NCBI RefSeq assembly: GCF_025370935.1 | Contig: NC_133476.1 | Coordinates: 10,801,795-10,865,794 of the forward strand | Length of the DNA: 64,000 nucleotides | DNA from: Choristoneura fumiferana | Lineage: Eukaryota; Arthropoda; Insecta; Lepidoptera; Tortricidae | Direction of reading: 5' to 3' | Shown: in pieces, positions 1 through 11,147 of the stretch | Layout of the letters: each line of letters starts with the position of its first letter | Numbering within the stretch: position 1 is the first letter of the stretch | The notes under the pieces: model-generated | Told to the model about the DNA's origin: nothing | The model's database searches: none | Seen by the model: the letters and a program-made list of their open reading frames with translations, nothing else | Position numbers and translations under genes: made by a program

Positions 1-240
1 GCGTGGATAAAGGTCACGTCCCACGCAAGGCTAGGGTGTCATCGGGCTGTGGGGGGGTGTGAGGGGAAGCGGGCACGCGCGGGCACGGTGACCTTGCCCG
101 GCTGTGACTCTGCGACCTTGGAGCCGACCGCCCGCGCGCCCGCGCCCGAGCGCACCCGCGCACCCCCGCTCGCGCCTGCGCCACCCCAAACGCCCACGCT
201 CGTCCCACCCCACTCAGCCTGCCGCCTACACCTCGTGCAA
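1..240. promoter_or_regulatory. GC-rich islet with three nuclear-receptor half-sites
   Basis: Plus AAAGGTCA at 9-16, minus GCAAGGTCA at 97-89, and minus CCAAGGTCG at 121-113 (exact YCAAGGYCR). Open frames through it are compositional. Function unknown. Confidence 0.35.
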
Positions 241-360
241 AATTTAATAGCTATCCCTAAAGTATCTACCTACTTCGGGCACGGAAGAGAACCAGAACGA
301 CCGAGCCTAACAATACGAACTGCGTTGTTGTTGTTGCGTAGTTTACCTCAAACCCGGTGA

Positions 361-1017
361 ACCCCGATTTTTAGTAGTTAAAAATATTATCATTAAAATA
401 AAATTATGAAATATATGTATTTATGTATTATTATCAGTTCGTATGTGCAATAAAAAATGAACTTAATGAAATAGCAATGTGACCCTGAAATCACTTTTGT
501 GATAAAGGACAAAAAGCGAAGTTTTATCTGTTAAATGATTTGCAATACCTAATTTTAATTTGGAGATATCTATTTATCTTATCAAAATTCAATTTCATAT
601 TAATTGAATAGAGTTACTCATGTTTCGGGACTTGAAACATTCGGCTCAAAATGCGAAGAAAATTCCGGGCAAGGAGTAATCCAGCCTTTTTATACGAGTT
701 CGACCAAAAACGACAGCAGAGCCGTGTTAATCTAAATGTATAAAGGACACACTTTATTAAGTAATCACGATATTTGTCGTATTACTAAGTCATTTAAATC
801 TTGGTTTGCCCAGTTTTATTAAGAGGTTAATCGACTGATCGATTCTGTGAGGGAGGCTGTATCTCTCTTCCTGTATGTATATGACATGCAGCACGTGTAA
901 ATGAGTGGGTCGTTCGTTCATCTATTAAATACTTTTTATGAATTTCGACCGATACATACCACCTACTCATCTTCAACCTCTACATATTAACCAATATTTC
1001 GCGTTTGTGTAGATTTT
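361..1017. other. AT-rich non-coding stretch
   Basis: I see no gene, repeat or structured element here. Confidence 0.6.
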
Positions 1018-1297
1018 GCAGGTGGTAGGACCTTGTGCAAGGTCCGCCCGGATTGCTACCACCATCTTGCTCGCTAATCCTGCCGTGAAGCAGCAGTGCT
1101 TGCACTGTTGTGTTTCGGCGTGGAGAGTAAGACAGCCGGTGAAATTACTGGCACTTGAGGTATCTCATCTTAGGCCTCTAGGTTGGCAACGCATCTGCAA
1201 TTCCCCTGGTTTGCAGATGTTTATGGGCGGTGGTGATCTCTTACCATCAGGAGACCCACTTGCTCGTTTGCCATCCAGTCGTATAAAAAAAAAAAAA
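1018..1297 (+). mobile_element. Non-LTR retrotransposon 3' end with poly-A tail
   Basis: GGTGGTAGGACCTTGTGCAA, GAAGCAGCAGTGCTTGCACT, GCAGATGTTTATGGGCGGTG and ACCATCAGGAGACCCACTTG end in a run of 12 A. This 3' sequence is very common in moths. It is 5'-truncated, and the open frame across it is not a gene. Confidence 0.75.
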
Positions 1298-1455
1298 GAC
1301 GGTCAAGGACTTTAAATACATGAGCTACCATGGAACCATTTCACGGTAAATGTCATAGTGACATCGCATTGATTAACAATGAAAATCGTGATGACTTTTC
1401 CTTTGAAAAGGGACTTACCATGGTGGCTCATGAATTAAAGTCCTTGGCCGTTTGA
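1298..1455. mobile_element. Foldback MITE next to the poly-A tail
   Basis: Arms GGTCAAGGACTTTAAATACA...CTACCATGG (1301-1334) and CCATGGTGGCTCATGAATTA...CTTGG (1418-1446) are inverted with a few mismatches. Confidence 0.75.
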
Positions 1456-2218
1456 CCGAATTACTTATACCTACTGAGTAGCAAAAATAAGGATCAATTT
1501 CCCAAACAAAGTTTTGTGAAAAGTGACCAGATATTTTTTTTCAGTGTAGTTTTGGGTTAGTGTCGATTTTTTCCAATACTGTAATTTCGTTGAGTATTTA
1601 TGTTACGTATTAACTACAGCGACAAAGTAGTAAAACAAAATTACGATAAAAAAACAGTATAAAGAACGTAAGTAATTAAGTGAGCTACCGGTAAGTAAGT
1701 AAGGCTTTTCACATAAGCTAAAACGTTGGCTTGAAAAATCTGAAAAAAAAAATAGGATGTTGGTTGTGAAAAACTATTACACCTACTCAGTAGGTTTTAA
1801 AAGTTAACGAATAATTCTCGGCCAAGACAATGCGCGTGGCCCGACACACACTTGGTCGTTTTTGTATTCAATATACATACATATTAAAATGCCTAAATAC
1901 GTTTCAGATTTGGCTGAAAAACTTGTTTCGTTCGGATACTACCTTGAATAGTCCCATTGTTTCTTTGTCTTTGAAATAAATATTAGCCTAGGTACATGTA
2001 TGTACCATCAGCCAAATATAATGGTCTACCACCCTAAAGTTGATAATCGTTTGCATGTCATAAAATAATAATGCCAATAGACGTGTCTGTCAACTTGAAA
2101 GTTCGACTTTAGCACATATTCATTTGATAGGAACTTGTTTAAAAATTGATAGACTACTTATTTTGCTGATGGTACCTACGAATACTACTCAGTTATACTT
2201 CCTATTAATGACACTGAT
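1456..2218. other. AT-rich non-coding stretch
   Basis: No supported feature. Confidence 0.6.
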
Positions 2219-2370
2219 TTTTTTTTATTATGAGAGGGAGGCAAATGAGCATGCTGGTCATCTGATGGGAAAAGACCAACACAGCCCAGGAGTACCAACA
2301 ACTCAAGAGTCATTGGTCAATGTGGTTGGGTATGGTACATTTCAGTTCAGAGCCGTCTTAGGCATTCTGG
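2219..2370 (+). mobile_element. Fragment of a dispersed lepidopteran repeat
   Basis: After a T-run, GAGAGGGAGGCAAATGAGCA, CTGGTCATCTGATGGGAA and GACCAACACAGCCCAGGAGT resemble the widespread 'gggaggcaaacgagc...cacctgatg' repeat. Divergent. Confidence 0.45.
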
Positions 2371-4290
2371 GGCCTTAGAGCAGAGCACCAATTAAGATGA
2401 AAACCCATTGAAAAGTGTTCATAATAAAAATGACATTGACAACGAAAACTCATTCATTATTTTTGTGCAAGCAAATTTATATACCCTTATAGAAAAGACG
2501 GTACTGTTTCAGTTAGGTTACTGCTTGCGCGTTGCTAGCGCTCCACACCAAAATACCAACTATACTTTGTTACCATGTCTTTAATTTGCTGCCTCACATT
2601 TTTTTACAGCGTTTGAGTCCACGCTAATGTGCGCAATTAAATTAACCAATGACTGTTTGCGTCAATGTCAAACGAGTCAAAATGATTAAAATGAATAATG
2701 AAATAACACAATGAAGCTATCCTGTATCTGGGCAGGGGCGGCCTCGGCTCGCAAGGTCGCGGCCACTCTTCGTTTTTTCCGCGTATATCCAAGGTTTTGA
2801 CAATGACTACTTTATTTACAAAAATCATATATGTAGTTACCTATTATGTACACAATGGTTAACATTGTCGTACAATGTTTAACAATGTGGCTCTTTATTT
2901 CATGCATTATGTGGCGTGATAATGCAGATGTTTCCAAGAACGTCTGTAACAGATATTCTTAAATTACCAATAAAATGAGTTCTCTGCGAATTCGAGCCGC
3001 GAATATAGGTAGAACTGTGAATCGGCAACCCACCTATATTTTGGCCGTTAGCTTACACTTTCCTCAGTGCCCAAAAAGTTACAGATTTTAGCTATATTGT
3101 ACCTACTTTAAGCTCTCGTGAGACATGATTTGTAAAACTACAAAATTAATCGATTATAAGTCAGAAACGATCTGAATAATTTTGATCTTCTTTGAGCACC
3201 GACGCAGCTAGTAAACTGACTCTGCTCTCCCTTTTGCCTCCGCGTGCGCGGAGCACGCGGCGCACCGTGCAACGCCACCCTTGAAAAGGATCTTCCGAAA
3301 ATACCGAAACAAGTCGGACCGTTCCAGACTTACAGTCGTGAGTTAAACGGTTTGATTTTTAAGTTTTATACATTGTAGCTCTTTGAATTTCTCAATTTGA
3401 ATTGAACAGAAACAATTTTCACCGATGCTAAAGGAATTTACTATTATTATAAGAATTCTGAAAAACAAAACGTACAACTTATTTGCATGTTATTGTTATG
3501 ATTTCTATTCTAACCTTACTTGTTTTAATTTAACAACTTGTATTTGCTTATACAACTTCCGTCAGCCATAGCCTTGGTATACTATTTCCTTGATATTATT
3601 GAATATGTGACCGTCGTTTCAGTTTCCATTGCATCTGTAGTTCAAAGTTCAAAGGACCACCCAGGACATAACAAGATGGCGTCGTTGCTCCCCGGGATAA
3701 GAACTGCAAAGTTCAGAGGGTAGTGGGCGGGGCGGGGGCGATGCACCGAGTCAAGTGCAGGGCCGCAGTGCGCCGCTGCAGCCAGCCGGTCAATAGCCGC
3801 GCCAATGACACGCCGTAACGCGCAGCGACTCATCTTATTGCGTCGCAGTCGCAGTTGAATCGGAATGGGTTTGAACTCTATGTGAAGTGAGTGAGTCTAA
3901 TTAATGAAGGAGGAGGAATTGAGGAGTCAACAAGTTTAGTGTTTGTCAAATATTTACTAACAAACCGTTTGAATTATGATCCATGCCGATGTTTTTAACA
4001 ATTAATTGCATGATGATGATGACAGCGCGCTAAAAAAAACTGCGATAGGTCATGATTTAATTGGTTCACATACATATAGGTATAAACTTTTTTTTTACAG
4101 GGAAGTACGAAACAGGAAGCCAATACATCTTTAAAACGAAATCAAATCACACACACACACAAAATACATACTCGTACATACTAAACAAGCAATCCTTGTA
4201 TATTATTTTAGAAACGACTCCAACGATTAAGATAAAAAAAAAAATATCTAAGTATAATATAAAACTGAACCGCCAGAACGGGACGAAAAA
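2371..4290. other. Non-coding stretch with GC islets
   Basis: A GC islet at 3236-3280, and another at 3640-3850 with AAGATGGCG and GGGCGGGGCGGGGGCG, a possible promoter-like island. No protein is supported. Confidence 0.5.
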
Positions 4291-4335
4291 AACGAGACAG
4301 AAGAGACAGACACGAGACAGAGACAGAGAGACGAG
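4290..4335 (+). repeat. Purine-rich GAGACA simple repeat
   Basis: Degenerate GAGACAGA/GACACGAGACAG units. Confidence 0.7.
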
Positions 4336-4612
4336 TTTCTCCCAAACAAAGCATTATTTCTCTGGAATTTTAAAGCAATTCGATTCTTTGACCTTGGGAA
4401 TCGCGAAAAACTTGAGACAATATGATATTGGGTGTGTACATTTTGTATATTAAGCAAAATAAAATCACATGTTCGAATTGCGAGCCAAAAACGAGCGATC
4501 TATTATCTATGCCAGTGTTGCCAATCAGGGAAAAGAAATCTATTCATTATCCTGCATTGCAGTCTGTAAAGCTCTTTACCCATTCATTGCCGCGCGCCAG
4601 ATTACGTTGGGC

Positions 4613-4863
4613 TTAGAGTCATGAAATTTGGTATATAGATAGCTTGATGTCTGAAATAACACATAGGCTACTTTTATTCCAATATTCCCACGGGATAGTT
4701 GTTCTTAAAACAACACCTCAATTATAATCTTCATTGAGGTGTTGTTCTTCATTGAATATAAATTTTAGGATTTCCCACAGGAATTTCGTAAAATCCCGGA
4801 ATTTCGATTGTAACTACCAGATCGAATAGTTTACGCGTGCGAAGCCGCGGGTAAACTCTAGTA
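4613..4863 (+). mobile_element. Helitron-like repeat fragment
   Basis: GTCATGAAATTTGGTATATAG, GAATTTCGTAAAATCCCGG and a GCGAAGCCGCGGGTAAACTC end followed by TAGTA. An internal hairpin at 4711-4747 (ACAACACCTCAAT and complement). Confidence 0.65.
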
Positions 4864-5309
4864 ATATAAATATATTTGCCATGTTACTAATATTATTCCA
4901 ATATTAGTGGCCGCGGTCACGTGGTTGCTATGATAGCGTGATTAATATTAAGTGCGGGTAGTTCGAAAAACGTGATACCCTACAGTGCAGTCTACTCGTG
5001 ACCACGGCCGGCGCAATGTAGCCCAAAGCGTCGAGTTACTTGATTAAGCCTCGAATAACTAACTGGTTTTAGGTCTCTTTCAGAAATTTGTGTCGCTATT
5101 TTGTTTTTAATGTTATTGTGTGTGGGCCCTGGATGCCTTTAATATTTAAAATATGAGGCTTCTCTCATTACATTAAAGATGTTTCAGAAAAAAATCGTGT
5201 AGTACCCCGCCCGCATCTCTACCAATTTGTGATAAAAGTAGAGCTCGGATGGAGCTTTATAGTATTTTAATTCCTACCTATCTAAAAAAGTTTATTTGTT
5301 CGTTTTACA

Positions 5310-5532
5310 TTAATGAGGATTTTCACAAAGGCGAAATATCGCTAGATGGCGTTAGTATCGTGAGGTCTGTTTGACGTTTGACGCTTGCTCGTGATTGGTT
5401 AAATAACTAAATGAGCCAATCACAAGCAAACGTCAAACGGACCTCACGATACTAACGCCATCTAGCGATGTTTCGCCTCTGTGAAAACCAAAGAGGAAGG
5501 AGATAATAGTCTAAGGTGAAAACCCTCATTAT
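5310..5532. mobile_element. Long foldback MITE with AATGAGG ends
   Basis: TTAATGAGGATTTTCAC and GTGAAAACCCTCATTA are inverted ends. Inner arms of about 75 bp (GCTAGATGGCGTTAGTATCG and complement) are nearly perfect. Confidence 0.85.
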
Positions 5533-6869
5533 TATGACTAAGAACTCATATTCATTATACTTCTTTCAGAAAAAGGAAAATACGTTATAACTATACATTT
5601 GATTTTGTTCTTAAGAATGCTCAGACTTTTCTTTTTGTTCTTAATTCATATTTTGATATTCGCGAATCGAACATCAAGCTCTATCTATATAAGAATTGTG
5701 TAGGCAGCCAGTGGCTACATTACCAACTTGCATTGTACTGCAATAGTTCTACTTCATTTATCGTGAAATTTTAAGCACTGAACAATGAGAATAAAATTTC
5801 TTCGAAAAGACTTTGTTGTGGCCAGAAGTGGACCGTGAGTTTATGGCTACTACCTACTTGAAATTTTGTCAAAAACTGTCTTCATAATAACATTGCATCT
5901 GCACAAGCACCGATGCTTATAGTTTACCTTAGGGGTAATTTTAGGAAATATTTGATGTCTTCAAATAAAAATCCTTCGTGAATGTAACGGTTGTACGTTG
6001 TTTCACAGACAACATTTTAATAGAATTTCGTTTCGCAGACATTTTTTATTATATTATCGTTTCATAGAATAATCAATACGCAGAAAACTTACTCTGAAAA
6101 AAATTAAATCAATGATTTTTGTGAATTGAATTGTTTTTCTAGTAAATATGTTTCATTCAAGTAAATAGTCGATGAAATAATAATATTCGAAGGAAAAATA
6201 CAAGGACCAAATATTATATCAAATATTTTCTGCGAAACGATATTCTACGAAATTTCTGTCTGCGATAGGTAAATATTATCACAACCGGGACTTATCACGC
6301 TAACAATAAATACACAAGGTCACAAGTAAACTGAAGTATTAGTCGTTATTTGTTAACGTAATATAATCCTGACTGCGGTAATAGTTGACTTCAAATCCAT
6401 TCCATAAATACTTAAATACGTCGCGGTCTACTGCTCATAATTATTCTCAATTCGGTTTCAGCTTATTTGCAGGGCTTTTCAGTTTCAAATCAGGTTAACC
6501 CAAAGCGAAACAAACCTGTTGTTGGGCTGGCCAGGAATAAATAAAAAAAAACCTGTTGTCCTTAAGTGAAGGATCGTATTCCATTACACTTTTATCTTCT
6601 TGAACCTACACCTTATGGCCATGGGTTCTTATTTCAAGGTTTTTGTCTTGACAATGATTATTTTCCGTTGCTGAAAGAACAAAGCTGTTATTCACAAGTT
6701 GATATATCTTAATGCTTTAAAAAATCTAATGAATTTACTCTATTTTCAGAAGATTTTATTTAAGCAATAGTATGTTCTTTATTTGTTTTTTTTATACTTT
6801 GTAAGCATGTAGGTACTTATAAGTTGTGGGGTTGTGGTGGTTTGTAAGTTGTGGTTTAACTTGCAAACC
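5533..6869. other. AT-rich non-coding stretch
   Basis: No supported feature. An ACAAGGTCA half-site is on the plus strand near 6315. Confidence 0.6.
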
Positions 6870-7064
6870 CTTGTACGAACACTTTCGGGTAACCGATTGA
6901 GCTAAAACTTGGCATACATCTGTAAGTTCGGTGACAATAATCACATGGAGTAAAATTCAGGTGATCCAGCCAGGACTGATTCCGCAAGACGGAACTCCAA
7001 CGATTTATGGCATTGTCTTCAACTGACTTCAAACTTGGTACGATATGTACCTACTTTAACTAGT
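6870..7064 (+). mobile_element. Dispersed repeat fragment (ACTTGGCATACATCTGTAAG type)
   Basis: GATTGAGCTAAAACTTGGCA, TAAGTTCGGTGACAATAA and GACTTCAAACTTGGTACG resemble a common lepidopteran repeat. Boundaries uncertain. Confidence 0.45.
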
Positions 7065-7174
7065 ATGGATTATAACGCAAAGATTATAATTACATCCCTC
7101 TTGTTCAAAGAGGAGGCCTGTGCCAAGCAGTGGGACGTATATAGGCTGGGATGGATGGATGGATTATAACGCAA
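7065..7174 (+). mobile_element. Truncated RTE-type retroelement with 16-bp target-site duplication
   Basis: ATGGATTATAACGCAA at 7065-7080 is repeated exactly at 7159-7174. Between them are 78 bases ending in the familiar GAGGCCTGTGCCAAGCAGTG and GGACGTATATAGGCTGGG followed by ATGGATGG repeats. This is a severely 5'-truncated insertion. Confidence 0.85.
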
Positions 7175-7639
7175 GTGCAGTCAGGAAACTTGTGTTAACA
7201 AAGTTGCTTTTTTAGCAAAAAGTTATTATCCGAGTACGCTAAAATTAAAAGGATGGGTTATGTTGTAATTTTAGTAGTATGTATTTAGTAGCAGTCCGTC
7301 CTTACCTACATGTCGCGAAATTTGATAAGCTAAATAATATAATAATATTTGCTAAGCTATATATCTATATACTAATTGACACTACTATCTTAATCTGTCT
7401 TCGGTTTTTCTGTGTTCATTTATTATATTTCCTAATTTCATATCCTTTTCTCACATTCGGCCTTTTTGTCAACATAAAATATTATCGATACCTATACCTA
7501 TTGTACGAGTATTACATGTATAGATTTATACATTACATTTCTATTTATTTATCTATATTATTCTTTTGTTTCTCCTGTGTTTTGTTTTCATCACTTACTT
7601 TGACATATTTGTAGTACTTTCTGTAAGACCCAAAAGGCC

Positions 7640-7765
7640 GTCTGAAAGAGATAGCCTTTAGTTAAGCGATAAAACCACCTATTGACTACCCTACATTTTG
7701 TCTCTATACAAATTTATTGTACCGATTTGTAGTGTGCAATAAGGAATATTTGTATCGTATTACAT
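7640..7765 (+). mobile_element. Non-LTR 3'-end fragment
   Basis: AGATAGCCTTTAGTTAAGCG, ATAAAACCACCTATTGAC and TTTGTAGTGTGCAATAAGG match the family at 43785-43925 in order. Confidence 0.55.
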
Positions 7766-7799
7766 ACCCAGCACGCTACCTCTACGTTTCGGATATCTG

Positions 7800-7915
7800 T
7801 GGAGAACCATCGCCGCTCACGGAACATGCCGGGGTCAGTGGAAGCGGTAGCGCCGCGGAAGGCGGGTCGACGACCGGCCGCCCTCGTCGCCAACCGCCAA
7901 CCGCCGCCGCATTGT
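7800..7915. other. GC-rich islet with GGGTCGACGACCG word
   Basis: An isolated GC islet in AT-rich DNA. It contains the 17-mer GCGGGTCGACGACCGGC (7862-7878) found also upstream of E75B. Confidence 0.5.
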
Positions 7916-8312
7916 CACTTTACTCGCCCAAATTTCATATTATTATTTTTGTACGGGATCTTTTCCTTTGTTATGCTTGTAATGTATTGTATAATAACTA
8001 TTGTTTTCTCGTGAATTGATCAACAATAAATTCATAGTGTTTAAAGTTTGTGTATAAATATTGCTGTGCCGAAAGGGGTCCATGATGATCGCATATCTTT
8101 TTGTACCTAACATCTTTGTAAACATACATACATATGGAATCGAAAGAGATGAGAGAGGTACCTACATCAACCGAAAACATGTTTTCCGATAAAGCTTTAT
8201 AAGCCTACATAACACCGACGTGTAGGTACCTAGTCCATAATAGCGTAGATTTGAAATATCAGCCTCGTTTTTCAGTTTGAGCTCGCATTACTTATATCAT
8301 TAACAGAAAGTG

Positions 8313-8408
8313 CCTGTTTCACCAAATAAGTTCCTGTAATTTTATGTGAGAGATATCTGTGATTCTGTAATGCTGTTTTTGATCAATGTTGTTGAGGTGA
8401 AACAGAGG
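8313..8408. mobile_element. Small foldback MITE, CCTGTTTCACC ends
   Basis: CCTGTTTCACC at 8313-8323 and GGTGAAACAGAGG at 8396-8408 are inverted. It is a short relative of the elements at 28.5 and 34.5 kb. Confidence 0.6.
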
Positions 8409-9319
8409 ATAAGTAATTATCTTCTTTTATCACGAATGCGCTCTCAGTGCTTCAGAACCTAGTCAAGATTATTTTTATTCCAGCACAACCGCGAAAACCA
8501 ATTGACATTGGGAGCCTAAATCTCTGCAAAGATTCATAATTGCATCTTAACTTAACGACAGCGTCGCATTTAAAGCCCAGTTTAGACTTGCAAGAAAAAT
8601 TGAATAAATAAGTTACATTACATTGCGGTGCTTGATTGACCACTTCAAACTTGTTCATTTTACGGCCTGGCTATGTAATGCAACTAGCACGGTTTTCTTG
8701 CAGATCTATTCTGGACTAGGATTATTTCGTATTAGATTTTTACTGAATAATCTAAACAAAATGTTGAAGTAAGTACTTGTTACACCAAAGGTGCTTTATT
8801 ATTTCATATCGGCTAGCTAAGTCGTAAATGCATCCATGCCATGTTTCTAATCGCGTGATAAAAATCGAATGACGTTCGATTGAGCTCACACTTCGATCGT
8901 AAAGATACTATTTACCTTGACTCTGAGTAACGTCATCGCAATAAAGAATGATCCGAGCTATCGTAGTTAAATGTCATGTATTAGAATCTTGGATAAAACA
9001 TAAAACGTACTTAATTCGTTACGATATGTTCTGACGGCAAGATGGATATAGAGTCTTTTTATAAACGATTTGTCAATTCTATAAGTTATTTAATTTCTTA
9101 CTTTACTGTCTATTCTTTTCCATGGTGTTTTATTTCTTACTTTGCTGTCGCTTAAAATGTCTATTTTTTACTTAAGATTCATTGAAAAAGCCTCTACTTC
9201 AACAGAGTTGAATTTTACCATGTTTGGTCTCTAAAGTTTTTTTCCAATAATCGTTTTGCTATTTAACGCTTCTAGCGTTTTCTTTAGGTATTTAGGGCGA
9301 TTTGGGAGTAAAAAACAGT
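8409..9319. other. AT-rich stretch downstream of E75
   Basis: No gene is supported. It may include more of the E75 3' UTR. Confidence 0.5.
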
Positions 9320-9659
9320 AATAATTTTTACAATTCTGATTTATTTTGACAACCTGTCATTATATTAACAAACAAATGACTTTTTAACACGCTCTCATAC
9401 GCACATAGATACATACACACACAAACACACCGCGACCGGCGCTGCATTGCATATAAATTATACTTATATAGTCTTAAATTATATTTCAGTCTGTTTGCAC
9501 TCTCCTCGTCCTGCGCCGGCCTCGCACACACGCGTCGTCCTAAACGAATTATCACATATAATATATTAACACGATCTGCGAACGTTTATTATACTAGTTG
9601 ATTTAATTTAAAGTAGGTCGGGGTGGGGTGGCGGAGACTGCTGGCTCCGCGGGCCGGGC
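9320..9659 (-). other. E75 3' UTR candidate with two AATAAA signals
   Basis: On the minus strand AATAAA occurs at 9590-9585 (70 bases after the stop) and at 9345-9340. The region includes a CA-rich stretch near 9410-9430. E75 3' UTRs can be longer than this, so the end is uncertain. Confidence 0.35.
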
Positions 9660-11147
9660 TCACGCCTCCAGCATGGGCGGCATGAAGGAGCGCGGCGGCG
9701 ACGGCGACTTCTTGGAGAGGTTGAGCGGCTGCGGCGCGTCCGCCACGTCCACCTGTAACGGCGACGCACCGCGGTACAGCAGCAGGCCCGCGCGACACTC
9801 CTCGCCCGCCTCGCCGCGCCGCATGTACTGCTGGATGATGTCGGTGCGCTTCAGTTGCTCCGGCGTCATGCGCGGTCCCTCCATAAGGCTCTTGGCCAGC
9901 ACCGAGTGCGTGGAGGAGAGCGGCGCGCGCAGCGGCCGCGGCGAGTGCGCCGGGTGCGCGGGGTGCGCCGGGCTGCCCGGGTGCGGGTGCATGGGCTGCG
10001 GCGACGGCGTCGGCCGCATGGGGCGCGCCTCCGCCTCGCCCGTGTCGCGGCGCATCGCGCGGAACTTCTTGTGCGGCTTGTAGGCCTCGTCCATGAGCGA
10101 GGAGGCGTCGTACAGCGGCGGTGCCTGCAGCACGCGCTTCAGCACGGGCATGTCATCGGCGGCGAGTGGCCGCCGGTCTTCCATGTGCTCTTCGAGCGAC
10201 GAGCGCGGGCTGGAGCACCCCGAGCCGGGGCCCACGATACGTTCGTGTTTCTCATTGCCGGACTCGATGCCAGAGTCGGTAGGCGAATCGAGTTTGCGGT
10301 ACCGTGGCGGAGGACGCACGGGGGTGACTGTGAGACCATTGTGCGCCAAGTGAGCCACACCAAGAGCTTCTTCGTCGACGGAGCCCCGCGAGTCGAGCCG
10401 TCTGCGGCCCGCCAGAGTAGCGGCGAGCAGAGGAGTGCCGCAGTCGCTAGGGGCTTCGCCGGATTCGCTGCTGGATACGGATCCCAATGGGCTACGAGCA
10501 GAATCGTCTACACCGGAATCCGCCCATGGGCAAACCTCTTCGTCTCCCCACATTTGCTGTCTCAAAAGTTCCTTGTGTTCCGTTCTGAATACGACCAATT
10601 TCTCTGTATGAAGAGTGCTGAGCGTCCGTAAGTCGGGCAGCGTGTCCATTAATTCCCGCAGAAAGCCGGGCCTATCGGCTCTGTTCTGGGCGATAACGGT
10701 CTGCAGGCACGACTTGAGGCGCGCGTGCATTCGCTCTACCAGTTCAATGTTGCGAAGACCCGGTCTGTCGGGTGTGATGAGAACTATAGCGCAGAAGAGG
10801 CCGATCTCGGCGTCTGTGAGGTTCATAGAGTTCATGCGCTCAGCGAACTTGAACGTGGAGTCAACAAGAAACCGTGCGTTGGCGCCGCTCTGGATGGAGT
10901 CGCGCTTCATGAGCTGTCCATTGAGGCAGATGATGCTATTGAGAGGCGCATCAAACATGCAGATGAGACGCACGAATAGTGCGTCGAAAAGTCCACTCTT
11001 GAGCAGCGTGAATTTGTCATCTTGCGTGAGCAGCTGGAAGCCGGGGATGAGACCGGCGAAGTCGATAACGCCACGGATCACGTGGGCGAATCGCTGTGAG
11101 AACTCTTTCTCAGATTGCAACTCTGGCGCCGGGTTTAGCGGGCAGGC
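9660..11147 (-). CDS. E75: E75 shared last coding exon: ligand-binding domain helices 3 onward, C-terminal tail and stop
   Basis: The exon opens after an acceptor ending CGTAG and encodes 495 residues plus TGA (E75A residues 196-690). It begins ACPLNPAPELQSEKEF, exactly at the fly E75 exon boundary as I recall it. The ligand-binding domain covers roughly the first 200 residues and includes FAHVIRGVIDFAGLIPGF, the TQDDKFTLLK core and TLSTLHTEKLVVFRTEHKEL. The His residues in these first and last segments are candidate heme ligands by analogy with Drosophila. The remaining tail of about 300 residues is low-complexity and Ser/Pro/His-rich (HPAHPAH), with conserved islands: RYRKLDSPTDSGIESGNEK, DMPVLKRVLQAPPLYD, and PLNLSKK near residue 669, which resembles a CtBP-binding motif. 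The protein ends MLEA, as in flies. The exon is very GC-rich, so the other five frames are open over long stretches. Confidence 0.98.
   Translation of the reverse strand, partial: ACPLNPAPELQSEKEFSQRFAHVIRGVIDFAGLIPGFQLLTQDDKFTLLKSGLFDALFVRLICMFDAPLNSIICLNGQLMKRDSIQSGANARFLVDSTFKFAERMNSMNLTDAEIGLFCAIVLITPDRPGLRNIELVERMHARLKSCLQTVIAQNRADRPGFLRELMDTLPDLRTLSTLHTEKLVVFRTEHKELLRQQMWGDEEVCPWADSGVDDSARSPLGSVSSSESGEAPSDCGTPLLAATLAGRRRLDSRGSVDEEALGVAHLAHNGLTVTPVRPPPRYRKLDSPTDSGIESGNEKHERIVGPGSGCSSPRSSLEEHMEDRRPLAADDMPVLKRVLQAPPLYDASSLMDEAYKPHKKFRAMRRDTGEAEARPMRPTPSPQPMHPHPGSPAHPAHPAHSPRPLRAPLSSTHSVLAKSLMEGPRMTPEQLKRTDIIQQYMRRGEAGEECRAGLLLYRGASPLQVDVADAPQPLNLSKKSPSPPRSFMPPMLEA

Noticed and set aside
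1016..1315. 99-codon plus-strand open frame
   Set aside because: Lies entirely within the 3' tail of a common non-LTR retroelement ending in poly-A.
4061..4453. 130-codon plus-strand frame
   Set aside because: Lys/Thr/Tyr-rich translation of AT-rich DNA, (CA)n and the GAGACA repeat; no domain.
7279..7614. 111-codon plus-strand hydrophobic frame
   Set aside because: Aromatic/Leu/Ile/Tyr-rich translation of T-rich DNA; typical false membrane protein.
9628..10631. Long plus-strand open frames (151 and 258 codons) opposite the last E75 exon
   Set aside because: They are antisense shadows of the GC-rich E75 coding exon; the protein sequences are Arg/Ala/Gly-biased and without domains.
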